From Anaerolineaceae bacterium UBA5838 (GTDB lineage: Bacteria; Chloroflexota; Anaerolineae; Anaerolineales; Anaerolineaceae), in NCBI GenBank assembly GCA_002432795.1, contig DJGU01000075.1, forward strand, positions 28,918 through 39,754: a stretch of 10,837 nucleotides of DNA. Reading direction: 5' to 3'. Positions 4,698-10,837 of this stretch are shown here, piece after piece (position 1 is the stretch's first letter; each line of letters starts with the position of its first letter). The notes beneath the pieces are model-generated. The model saw nothing but the letters and a program-made list of their open reading frames with translations, made no database searches and was not told the DNA's origin. Made by a program: the position numbers and the translations under genes.

Positions 4698-5849
4698 ATG
4701 AAATATCGAAATTTTGGAAATACGGGCCTGAAAGTATCTGCCTTGGGCTTTGGCTGTATGCGCCTGCCTGTTGTGGACGGCGACAGCGGAAAAATTGATG
4801 AGCCTCTTGCAACAGCAATGCTGCGGAATGCGATCGATCAGGGCTTGAACTATGTGGACACAGCCTGGACCTATCACTCAGAGCAAAGTGAGCCCTTTGT
4901 GGGGCGGGTTTTGCAGGAGGGTTATCGCGAGAAAGTCAATTTGGCAACAAAAATGCCATCCTGGCTGGTCAAATCCCACGAGGATTTGGAGCGACTTTTC
5001 AACACGCAGCTTGAAAGACTCCAAACAGACCACATCGATTTTTACCTGCTGCATGCACTTAACGCAGGTTATTGGGATAATTACCTGAAAGTCAGAGTGT
5101 TCGATTGGGCTGAACGGAAGTTGGCTGAAGGTCAGATCCGCCACCTGGGCTTCTCATTTCACGACCGCTATGAGGTTTTTAACAAGATCTTGAACGGCTA
5201 TAACAACTGGGATTTCTGCCAGCTGCAGTACAACTATATGGATGTTGATGAGCAGGCTGGAAAACGCGGTGTGCTCGAAGCAGCGGAGAAAGGGCTCGGG
5301 GTGATCGTGATGGAGCCTTTGCGCGGGGGCAAATTGGCGGTGCAGGATCCACCAGCACAGGTCGCTGAAGCTTTTAGCCAGAGCCAGCGCGACTGGACAA
5401 TGGCGGAATGGGCTCTGCAGTGGCTTTGGGACCAGCCGGAAGTGTCCTTGCTGCTTTCAGGCATGTCCACCATGGAGCAGGTGGAGCAGAATCTGCGAAG
5501 TGCTTCGCGTTCCGGCGTTGGAAGTCTAAGCGAAGATGATCACGCGACGGTTAGCCGGGTTCAGCAAGCATGGTCTGGGCTGGCGCCCGTGGCCTGCACA
5601 AATTGCGAATACTGCATGCCCTGCCCCAATGGCGTACAGATTCCCCGCATTTTCAAACTTTACAACGAGTCAGTCATGTACGATCGTCAAGGGCGTGGTC
5701 AAAACGCCTATCAGAATGAATTTAAAGATGATCAGAGAGCGGATATGTGCGTGGAATGCGGTCAATGCGAGGAGCTCTGCCCGCAAAGCATCCAGATCAT
5801 CCAACAACTGAAGGATGCGCATGCCTATCTGACGGGAGAACCTGCTTGA
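4698..5849 (+). CDS. Aldo/keto reductase with C-terminal 2[4Fe-4S] ferredoxin domain
   Basis: A 383-residue cytosolic oxidoreductase. Residues 1-290 form the aldo/keto reductase barrel, which reduces carbonyls with NAD(P)H. The tetrad is complete: Asp54 and Tyr59 (YVDTAWTYHSE), Lys85 (NLATKMPSW) and His119 (DFYLLHALN). Residues 300-362 carry two iron-sulfur motifs: Cys300, 303, 306 and 309 followed by Pro, and Cys351, 354, 357 and 361 followed by Pro. This layout defines the ferredoxin-tailed subfamily found mostly in anaerobes, in which electrons may pass between the clusters and the cofactor. The physiological substrate is unknown. I chose ATG 4698 over GTG 4692 because AGGAG (4688-4692) is correctly spaced for the ATG and overlaps the GTG. 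The stop codon overlaps the start of the DUF2085 gene, so translation is likely coupled. Confidence 0.93.
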   Translation: MKYRNFGNTGLKVSALGFGCMRLPVVDGDSGKIDEPLATAMLRNAIDQGLNYVDTAWTYHSEQSEPFVGRVLQEGYREKVNLATKMPSWLVKSHEDLERLFNTQLERLQTDHIDFYLLHALNAGYWDNYLKVRVFDWAERKLAEGQIRHLGFSFHDRYEVFNKILNGYNNWDFCQLQYNYMDVDEQAGKRGVLEAAEKGLGVIVMEPLRGGKLAVQDPPAQVAEAFSQSQRDWTMAEWALQWLWDQPEVSLLLSGMSTMEQVEQNLRSASRSGVGSLSEDDHATVSRVQQAWSGLAPVACTNCEYCMPCPNGVQIPRIFKLYNESVMYDRQGRGQNAYQNEFKDDQRADMCVECGQCEELCPQSIQIIQQLKDAHAYLTGEPA

Positions 5850-6664
5850 TCACATCAAACCCGAAAGAAGCAGTACCAAGAAAGGACCGACTCTGGATCA
5901 TCCTGGCTGGTCTGGCGTTTCTGGCGGTCTTGATTGCCTGGTTGTGGTTCACTCCCGCTGGTTTCTGGGGAAAAATGCGCGCGCTCGGCTATGCCGTCTG
6001 CCACCAACTGGAGGAGCGTTCCTTCTGCATCCATGGCCTTTGCTCGCCGCTGTGTGCCCGCTGCACAGGCATGTACCTGGGGGCTATCCTTTCGCTGGGA
6101 TACCAGGCCTTTCAGGGACGCAAGGCGAAGTTCCCCCCGGTGTGGGTGATCGCGGTGTTGGTGTTGTTGTTTGGATGGTTTGGGGTGGATGGCTTGAACT
6201 CTTTCCTGCATTTCTTCCCCAGCTTTTCAGGCATTTACGAGCCATCCAACCTGCTCCGATTGATCACAGGCATGGGCGTGGGATTGGGGATTGGCACCTT
6301 GCTGTTTGTGTTGTTCAATGGCACTGCCTGGAGCAACTGGGTTGACGAGTCGCCCTACAAAAAATGGTACGCCTTCCCGCTGCTGCTCACTCTGGCTGCG
6401 CTATTGATCTTAATTATCCAGACGAACCACCCAGTGGTGATTTATCCACTGATGATTATTTCGGGGTTGGGAGTTTTCCTGGTGTTGAGCAGTGTCTATA
6501 CTGTGGTGGCTTTAATGATCCTGGGGCGGGAGAACTCTCAGTTGCACTGGCGCGAGCTGGTGCTGCCAATCCTGATGGGCATGACCATTGCTTTGCTGCA
6601 GGTGCTGCTGACTTCATGGCTGCGCCTGGCCTTAACCGGCACGTGGGAGCCGATAAACCTCTGA
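5846..6664 (+). CDS. DUF2085 family membrane protein
   Basis: A 272-residue integral membrane protein of unknown function. The family signature is near the N-terminus: Cys52-His-Gln, Cys61, Cys66, then the motif PLCARCTGMYLG with Cys70 and Cys73. This Cys/His set, placed just after the first membrane helix (about 16-36), could bind a metal or a redox cofactor; that is inference. Several more membrane helices follow (about 78-90, 98-115, 145-165, 182-200, 207-230 and 240-262). The start is TTG 5846, which shares TTGA with the stop of the aldo/keto reductase gene; GGGAG lies 8 bp upstream and no later in-frame ATG fits. An ATG at 5747 is open but lies deep inside the reductase gene. Coupling to an Fe-S reductase suggests a shared redox role. 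Confidence 0.85.
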   Translation: MITSNPKEAVPRKDRLWIILAGLAFLAVLIAWLWFTPAGFWGKMRALGYAVCHQLEERSFCIHGLCSPLCARCTGMYLGAILSLGYQAFQGRKAKFPPVWVIAVLVLLFGWFGVDGLNSFLHFFPSFSGIYEPSNLLRLITGMGVGLGIGTLLFVLFNGTAWSNWVDESPYKKWYAFPLLLTLAALLILIIQTNHPVVIYPLMIISGLGVFLVLSSVYTVVALMILGRENSQLHWRELVLPILMGMTIALLQVLLTSWLRLALTGTWEPINL

Positions 6665-6671
6665 TTTTCTA

Positions 6672-6700
6672 CTGTCCTGCTGGTAAAGAGTGGCTATAAT
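6672..6700 (+). promoter_or_regulatory. Promoter of the DUF4126-DUF4190 operon
   Basis: A perfect -10 TATAAT lies at 6695-6700. At a 17-bp spacer the -35 is a weak CTGTCC (3 of 6). Transcription would begin near 6707. No terminator is visible between the DUF2085 stop and this promoter, so read-through is possible. Confidence 0.6.
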
Positions 6701-6706
6701 ATAGGA

Positions 6707-6724
6707 GTTGAGGAAGTTCTCAAC
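6707..6724 (+). promoter_or_regulatory. Inverted repeat at the predicted 5' end of the DUF4126 transcript
   Basis: GTTGAG (6707-6712) and CTCAAC (6719-6724) can form a 6-bp stem around a 6-base loop, at or next to the predicted first base of the mRNA. It ends 3 bases before the Shine-Dalgarno (AAGGA, 6728-6732). It may stabilise the 5' end or be an operator. Confidence 0.45.
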
Positions 6725-6740
6725 AAAAAGGAAAGAAATA

Positions 6741-7322
6741 ATGACAGAAGTTATTAGTGGAATTCTTGGGGCGTTTGGTCTGTCGATTTCGGCAGGTCTT
6801 AACGCCTACATTCCATTGCTGGTGGTTTCCCTGCTGGCAAAGTTTACCGATCTGATCGAACTGGCAAAACCCTGGGATGCCCTGGAAAGCTGGTGGACGA
6901 TCGGCGTATTGGGGGTTTTGGTGGTAATCGAAGCGGTTGCAGATAAGGTCCCCGTGGTTGATCACGTCAATGACGCCATTCAGACCTTTATCCGCCCGAC
7001 TGCTGGCGCAATTTTGTTTGCCGCAAGCGCCAAATCCATCACCGAGATCCATCCAGTTTTGTCGCTAATCTGCGGGTTGTTGGTGGCTGGTTCGGTGCAT
7101 GCCGCGAAATCTGTAGTTGCCAGACCGGTGGTGGATGTGGCTACAGCAGGCGTAGGCACGCCAGTTGTAAGTACCCTCGAAGATATTTTTGCCACCATCA
7201 TCTCGGTCTTATCCATTTTGGTGCCGATCTTGATGGTCATTATTGTATTTTTGACCATCTGGCTGATCGCTTCTTTTGTCAATCGCCGTCGCAAGCCAAA
7301 GACGGGTGAGAGTTCGGGTTAA
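6741..7322 (+). CDS. DUF4126 domain membrane protein
   Basis: A 193-residue membrane protein of the DUF4126 family, function unknown. It begins MTEVISGILGAFGLSISAGLNAYIPLL, typical of the family's glycine- and alanine-rich first helix. It has about four or five membrane segments: near 5-35, 55-75, 92-105, 112-130 and a long one at 150-180. The loop with VADKVPVVDHVNDAIQTFIRP between the second and third is a conserved family feature. The basic tail NRRRKPK is probably cytosolic. ATG 6741 is preceded by AAGGA at 8 bp, and in-frame codons upstream lie in the leader. It is the first gene of a three-gene membrane-protein operon with its own promoter. No substrate or partner can be predicted. Confidence 0.85.
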   Translation: MTEVISGILGAFGLSISAGLNAYIPLLVVSLLAKFTDLIELAKPWDALESWWTIGVLGVLVVIEAVADKVPVVDHVNDAIQTFIRPTAGAILFAASAKSITEIHPVLSLICGLLVAGSVHAAKSVVARPVVDVATAGVGTPVVSTLEDIFATIISVLSILVPILMVIIVFLTIWLIASFVNRRRKPKTGESSG

Positions 7323-7332
7323 GGAGTCATAT

Positions 7333-7662
7333 ATGACAGAGCAAACACATTCAAATCAGGAGCAGATTACATCTGCATGGTCGATCATCAGTCTGATCGG
7401 CGGCATAGCAAATTTTGTTGGTTTCCCCTTTTGGGGCGCAGTGGTGGCATTGATCACAGGATACATCGCCAAATCCGAGATTGAGAAAAGTCACGGTCAG
7501 ATCGGCGGTGAGCGCCTGGCTAAAGCCGGCTTGATCCTTGGCTGGGTTGGCATTGGCGTGGGGCTGCTCACTGTTTGCCTGAGCATTCTGATGATTCTGG
7601 GGCTTTTTGGCGGGATCGCCTTGTGTGGACCGCTCGGTGCCCTGATCAATTCTGTTCAATAA
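7333..7662 (+). CDS. DUF4190 domain membrane protein
   Basis: A 109-residue protein with two membrane helices (about 17-45 and 74-100). The family pattern is clear: AWSIISLIGGI at the start, then GYIAKSEIEKSHGQIGGERLAKAGLILGWVGIG, in which the loop between helices carries the IxxSxGxxGG motif. DUF4190 proteins are small membrane proteins of unknown function, often next to other membrane or secreted proteins. AAGGAG (7321-7326) is 6 bp before the ATG and overlaps the DUF4126 stop codon, so the two are translated in tandem. Confidence 0.85.
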   Translation: MTEQTHSNQEQITSAWSIISLIGGIANFVGFPFWGAVVALITGYIAKSEIEKSHGQIGGERLAKAGLILGWVGIGVGLLTVCLSILMILGLFGGIALCGPLGALINSVQ

Positions 7663-7674
7663 AGAGGGTTCTTA

Positions 7675-7908
7675 ATGGAAGATCAAAATTATCAAACTTA
7701 TACCGAAGCGCAAACACCTGAGTTGAAGCCGCTCTATTCCGAGCAGCCTAAAAAGAAAAGCAACACTTGGTGGATCATCCTGTTGGTGGTTCTGCTGGTC
7801 TTATGCTGCTGCGTTGTGATTGGCGGAGTAGTGGTATTTTTTATGCTTGCCAGCGGTCAATATCGTATCGACTGGTCAATGCTGGGTCCAATTCTTAGCT
7901 TTCTCTAA
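7675..7908 (+). CDS. Small single-pass membrane protein, unknown function
   Basis: A 77-residue protein that I do not recognise by family. Residues 1-30 are polar with several Glu, Tyr and Gln, followed by a KKKSN basic stop and then a long hydrophobic helix at about 32-60 (WWIILLVVLLVLCCCVVIGG). Three neighbouring cysteines lie in the helix. A short end (QYRIDWSML) follows. The positive residues before the helix suggest that the N-terminus stays in the cytosol. GAGGG (7664-7668) is 6 bp before the ATG, and the gap to the DUF4190 stop is 12 bp, so it is the last gene of the operon. It resembles the short hydrophilic-linker-helix proteins that often accompany DUF4190 genes. Confidence 0.75.
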   Translation: MEDQNYQTYTEAQTPELKPLYSEQPKKKSNTWWIILLVVLLVLCCCVVIGGVVVFFMLASGQYRIDWSMLGPILSFL

Positions 7909-7923
7909 ACTGAAGCGTTGTGC

Positions 7924-8409
7924 CTACCGGCTTGGTTGAAAAACCAGGCCAGATTTAATTAAGCTGGGGTTTGCAAGAATCTCCTGCACAGTCTCAAGGC
8001 AGCGTCTTCTCACCTCAGGCTCAAGCCGAAGATCGTCATATTCATCCTCATCGAGCAGGCGGTATTCCCCATTGGGATAGACCACCAGGTCAAGCGCGAG
8101 ATCCTGCCAGGTGATACTCTCTGCATTGAATTGGGCTGGGTAACTAAGATTGACATACCAGCATTTCACCTGGTCATCTTCCCGATTATGTAATTCAAAA
8201 ATGTTATACCAGCGGTCGGTGTAATAGTTCTCCAGCATCAAGTCACCCTTTACAAAGGTGACTTTGTCCACGGGCACGGTATCAGCTCCGCTGAAGCGGG
8301 CGCTCACCAGCCGGCAGGTGGGGCTCTCGGCAAGGAGCGCGCCTTCCCAACTGAACACCGGCTCTCCCAGGTGGTTTTGTTTGAAGACGGTAAGGGTTTG
8401 TGCGTTCAT
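7924..8409 (-). CDS. DUF402 family protein, possible nucleotide or phosphoester hydrolase
   Basis: This 161-residue cytosolic protein belongs to the DUF402 (FomD-like) family. Characterised members hydrolyse nucleoside di/triphosphates or a CMP-phosphonate with a divalent metal. The core matches: TDRWYNIFEL (64-73), KCWYVNLSYPA (82-92), and a DLALDLVVYPNGEYRLLDED stretch at 103-122 whose aspartates are candidate metal ligands. A helical end (ELPEVR-like acidic and basic residues, 128-150) follows. Its ATG shares ATGA with the stop of the ABC ATPase gene, so it is the last gene of the importer operon and is probably translationally coupled. It ends 15 bp from the convergent membrane-protein operon. 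The substrate is unknown; a link to a phosphorylated nutrient is inference only. Confidence 0.85.
   Translation of the reverse strand: MNAQTLTVFKQNHLGEPVFSWEGALLAESPTCRLVSARFSGADTVPVDKVTFVKGDLMLENYYTDRWYNIFELHNREDDQVKCWYVNLSYPAQFNAESITWQDLALDLVVYPNGEYRLLDEDEYDDLRLEPEVRRRCLETVQEILANPSLIKSGLVFQPSR
7929..7950 (+). other. Hairpin with GAAA tetraloop in the convergent 3' region
   Basis: GGCTTGGTT (7929-7937) pairs with AACCAGGCC (7942-7950) around GAAA; the stem is 9 bp with one G-U pair in the plus-strand RNA. It lies inside the last codons of the DUF402 gene, 20 bp after the end of the plus-strand operon. The following AGATTTAATT is a poor T run, so terminator activity is uncertain. Confidence 0.45.
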
Positions 8410-9452
8410 AAGCCTGGAAACACCCGAATCTTTTCCGCAGGCCAGCTCACCACAAGCTTAGAGCCAATTTCTGCGGGGGTTTGGCTCCTGGCAAGCAGCG
8501 TGGTCTCGCCGCAGAGCAGCTCGAGCTGGTGGTACTCTCCCATGAAGAGCGAATCGCGCACGATGCATTCAAATTGGTTCTCCCGTGCTGAATGTTGAGC
8601 GCCAATGAGCACGTCTTCCGGGCGGAGCAGGAGTCGACATTCCTGACCGGGATTATATTCGATGGGTAGGTTGGGTAAGGTCAGCTCAGTGAAGCCGGTT
8701 TTGATCATTAAGGGTTCTGCCTGGGTCACCACACCTGCGACCAGGTTACCCAAACCAAGAAACTCAGCCACCCAAGCGGTGGCGGGCTGCTCAAATAACT
8801 CCTCAGGACTGCCCTCCTGCAGAATGACGCCGTCGTGCAGGATCACCAGCCGGTCTGCCAGGCCAAAGGCTTCTTCGCGGTCGTGAGTGACGTAGATGAC
8901 TGGGATCTGGCTCTGGTGCAGAATAGCGCGCAGTTCCTGGATGAGCTGTGTCCGCAGGGTGTGGTCCAGCGCCCCGAGCGGCTCATCCAGCATCAGCAGC
9001 CTGGGCGAAGGGGCGAGCGCGCGTGCCAAAGCAACCCGCTGCTGCTCGCCGCCAGAGAGCTCGGTGACAGGGCGGTCAGCGAAACTTTGCATGCGGATAC
9101 TTTCCAGGGCTTCTTTCACGCGCCCTGAAATTTCCTCTTCGTTCAGACCTTGCATCTGCAAGCCAAAGGCGATGTTCTGCGCCACGCTTTTGTGGGGGAA
9201 GAGCGCATAATCCTGAAACATCAAGCCAAAGCCGCGTTTGTGGGTTGGTACGTCGCGCAAGTCCCGCCCTTGCCAGAGCACGGCGCCAGATTCCGGTTCC
9301 TCAAGCCCGGCAATGATGCGCAGTATGGTGCTCTTGCCAGAGCCGGAAGAGCCCAGCAAGCAGACCAGTTCACCATTAGCCACCTCAAAACTGACACCCT
9401 TGAGCAGGGGTTTGTTTTCGTAATCCTTGGTCAGGTTTTGTACTTCGAGCAT
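8406..9452 (-). CDS. ABC importer ATP-binding protein, ThiQ/FbpC/PotA-like with TOBE-type C-terminus
   Basis: A 348-residue ATPase that powers the importer from the cytosolic face. The nucleotide-binding domain (1-230) has every motif: Walker A GSSGSGKST (34-42), Q-loop Gln80 (MFQDYALFPH), signature LSGGEQQRVALARAL (132-146), Walker B RLLMLDEP (151-158) and switch His190 (YVTHDREEAFG). About 115 residues follow, with LLLRPEDV typical of the TOBE regulatory domain. That makes it longer than E. coli ThiQ (232) and closer in layout to FbpC, PotA or CysA. Thiamine, iron(III) and other anions remain possible substrates. The ATG overlaps the permease stop by one base (TAATG), with GGAG 8 bp upstream, and its stop overlaps the DUF402 start. 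The three genes are clearly one operon. Confidence 0.95.
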   Translation of the reverse strand: MLEVQNLTKDYENKPLLKGVSFEVANGELVCLLGSSGSGKSTILRIIAGLEEPESGAVLWQGRDLRDVPTHKRGFGLMFQDYALFPHKSVAQNIAFGLQMQGLNEEEISGRVKEALESIRMQSFADRPVTELSGGEQQRVALARALAPSPRLLMLDEPLGALDHTLRTQLIQELRAILHQSQIPVIYVTHDREEAFGLADRLVILHDGVILQEGSPEELFEQPATAWVAEFLGLGNLVAGVVTQAEPLMIKTGFTELTLPNLPIEYNPGQECRLLLRPEDVLIGAQHSARENQFECIVRDSLFMGEYHQLELLCGETTLLARSQTPAEIGSKLVVSWPAEKIRVFPGL

Positions 9453-10837
9453 TAAAACAACTCCTCTCCGGGGAGGCGGATTTTTTCAATCAGCAGGCTG
9501 CCCAGTCCGCAGACAAATAGCAGCAGGCTGGACATTGCCAGTGCCTGACCGTAGTTTAACGCACCTGGCTGCGAAATGTAACGGTAGATTGCCACGGGGA
9601 TGGTGGGGGTGTGCGGATTGCTGAGGAAGCTGGACGCGCCAAACTCTCCCAGCGAGATGGTGAACACAAAAACCAGGCTCACCAGCAAGCTGCGGAGCAG
9701 GATGGGCAGGTCCACACTAAGCAGCACCTGCAGGGGATTGGCACCGAGCGAGCGGGAGGCTTCCCGGAGGGATTCGGGGATGCCGCGGATGGCGGGCAGG
9801 ATCGTGCGTACCACGAAGGGCAGGGCGATCAGCGAGTGCGCGATCGGGATCAGGAGTGGGAAATTGCTGTTTACCCAGGGTGGGCGGTTGAAGATCAGCA
9901 GAAAGCCAAGCCCAAGCGTCACCGCGCTGGCGCCAAGCGGCAGCATGAACAGGGGTTCCAGGAACTTGTTGAAACGGGCTCGCCGCGCCATGGCATAGGC
10001 GGTCAGGGTGCCAAGCACACCGGCTATCAGAATTGCCACCCCCGAATAGAGCAGTGAGTTGCGAATCGCCTGGATTGGGGGCACGTAAAAGATCGAGCCA
10101 CTGCGATTCTGAAAAAGTTCACGGTAATAGCGCAGGGTAAGCCCGATTGCCACCTCTCCCCGCTGACCGCGATCCGCCTCAAGGGTCACGAAAGAGCGCG
10201 TGATCAGGCTGATTACCGGAACTGCGAACAGCAGAATCAGGCTGATCACCATAAAAATCACGAAGGCCTTCTGCCAGCGCTTGGCAGGGCGGCTAAGGGC
10301 GCTTCTTTCCGGGTTGAGGGCTGCTTTGCCGTAGTGGGGGGTGTTAACCCGGTTCTGCAGCAGCGTGATTAGCAAGGTGATGCTAAGCTGGATCACTGAG
10401 AGCAACCCAGCCACCGGCAGGTTGAAGCGGTTCATGGCCTGGTTGTAAATTTCCACTTCGATGGTGCTGAACTGCGGGCCTCCGAGCATCAACACCACGC
10501 CGAAACTGGTGAAGTCAAACAGGAAAACCAGCAGTGAGGCGCTCAGTAGCGAGGGTAAAAGCAATGGCAGGGTGACTTTGGTGAAAGCTTGCCAGGGGCT
10601 TGCGCCCAGCATTCGGGCGGCATGTTCAAGGCGTGGATTGAGCCGGCTCCAGGCAGAGCTGACGATCCGGATGATGATGGACGTGTTGTAAAAGACGTGC
10701 GCCAGCAGGATGGCGGGCAGGCTGTTGAGCAGTTTTAAGGGCGGAGCGCTCAGGTTGAAGAGTGCCATCAAAGCCTGATTGATCCACCCTTGCGGTCCAA
10801 TCAGCGTGTTGAAAGCCGCTGCCACCACAACCGTCGG
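9452..10837 (-). CDS. ABC importer permease with two fused domains, ThiP/FbpB-like (5' end outside the window)
   Basis: A polytopic permease cut by the right edge; 461 residues are visible and the frame is open to the last base. The GTG at 10828 is not a credible start, since the residues before it (PTVVVAAAF) belong to the helix. Full ThiP-like proteins have about 530 residues, so roughly 70 or more are missing. Two BPD_transp_1 halves are present, each with an EAA loop that contacts the ATPase: EHAARMLGASPWQAFTKVTLP and REASRSLGANPLQVLLSVDLP. The segment SLGEFGASSFLSNPHTPTIP, then VAIYRYISQPGALNYGQALA, is strikingly like thiamine permease ThiP, but FbpB-type iron permeases share the layout. 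The substrate-binding protein is expected just beyond 10837. Confidence 0.93.
   Translation of the reverse strand, partial: PTVVVAAAFNTLIGPQGWINQALMALFNLSAPPLKLLNSLPAILLAHVFYNTSIIIRIVSSAWSRLNPRLEHAARMLGASPWQAFTKVTLPLLLPSLLSASLLVFLFDFTSFGVVLMLGGPQFSTIEVEIYNQAMNRFNLPVAGLLSVIQLSITLLITLLQNRVNTPHYGKAALNPERSALSRPAKRWQKAFVIFMVISLILLFAVPVISLITRSFVTLEADRGQRGEVAIGLTLRYYRELFQNRSGSIFYVPPIQAIRNSLLYSGVAILIAGVLGTLTAYAMARRARFNKFLEPLFMLPLGASAVTLGLGFLLIFNRPPWVNSNFPLLIPIAHSLIALPFVVRTILPAIRGIPESLREASRSLGANPLQVLLSVDLPILLRSLLVSLVFVFTISLGEFGASSFLSNPHTPTIPVAIYRYISQPGALNYGQALAMSSLLLFVCGLGSLLIEKIRLPGEELF

Noticed and set aside
5747..5845. N-terminal extension of the DUF2085 protein from ATG 5747
   Set aside because: It would overlap the conserved ferredoxin-domain codons of the reductase by 100 bp, and the extra residues look like an out-of-frame product.
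6708..6740. Upstream TTG start for the DUF4126 protein
   Set aside because: It falls on the predicted transcription start and hairpin, while AAGGA fits ATG 6741.
10826..10828. GTG at 10828 as the permease start
   Set aside because: The preceding in-frame codons continue the conserved PTVVVA helix, and the family is about 70 residues longer.
1..10837. Phage, transposon, CRISPR, toxin-antitoxin or defence island
   Set aside because: No integrase, transposase, repeat-spacer pattern, nuclease or antitoxin-like gene is visible; content is housekeeping and membrane genes.

Overview
The window looks like a stretch of an anaerobic, non-model bacterial chromosome of moderate GC, most like Chloroflexota class Anaerolineae. 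That placement is an inference from gene content and protein style: an N-ATPase-like F1 gamma subunit, a ferredoxin-tailed aldo/keto reductase, DUF2085/DUF4126/DUF4190 membrane proteins and a ThiP/FbpB-type importer. No rRNA or other taxonomic marker is present. Coding density is high. I found no tRNA, rRNA, CRISPR array, insertion sequence or phage gene.

Left edge (1-1159, + strand): the end of an operon, with an unrecognised short ORF open to the window edge and an F1 ATPase gamma-like subunit. The gamma gene carries a GSSRGICGQYN motif closer to the alternate (N-ATPase) type. It is followed by 257 bp without a gene, so it is the last gene of its operon. The right part of that gap carries a promoter region with a 13-bp tandem repeat and a strong -10.

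Translation cassette (1349-1922, +): rpsU (bS21) and infA (IF-1) form a two-gene operon with a 5'-terminal hairpin, a perfect Shine-Dalgarno before rpsU and a textbook rho-independent terminator after infA.

Middle (1936-4700): a GNAT acetyltransferase (+) converges on a small acidic protein gene and an AI-2E family (UPF0118) membrane protein gene (both -). A perfect 13-bp-stem terminator with A and T runs on its two sides serves both directions. The GNAT and AI-2E genes both have a -10-like hexamer only 6-7 nt before the ATG and no Shine-Dalgarno, so both are predicted to be leaderless.

Right-centre (4666-7908, +): an aldo/keto reductase with a C-terminal two-cluster ferredoxin domain shares a TTGA stop/start overlap with a DUF2085 membrane protein. 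A new promoter then drives a membrane-protein operon: DUF4126, DUF4190 and a 77-residue single-pass protein.

Right end (7924-10837, -): an ABC importer operon encoding a two-domain ThiP/FbpB-like permease (cut by the window edge), an ATPase with a TOBE-type C-terminus, and a DUF402 protein. The three genes are joined by TAATG and ATGA overlaps. The substrate-binding protein is expected beyond 10837. The most interesting points are the two predicted leaderless promoters close to an rpsU-infA cassette with a divergent IF-1, the tight coupling of DUF402 to an importer, and the coupling of the Fe-S aldo/keto reductase to a Cys-rich DUF2085 protein. None of these proves a new system.
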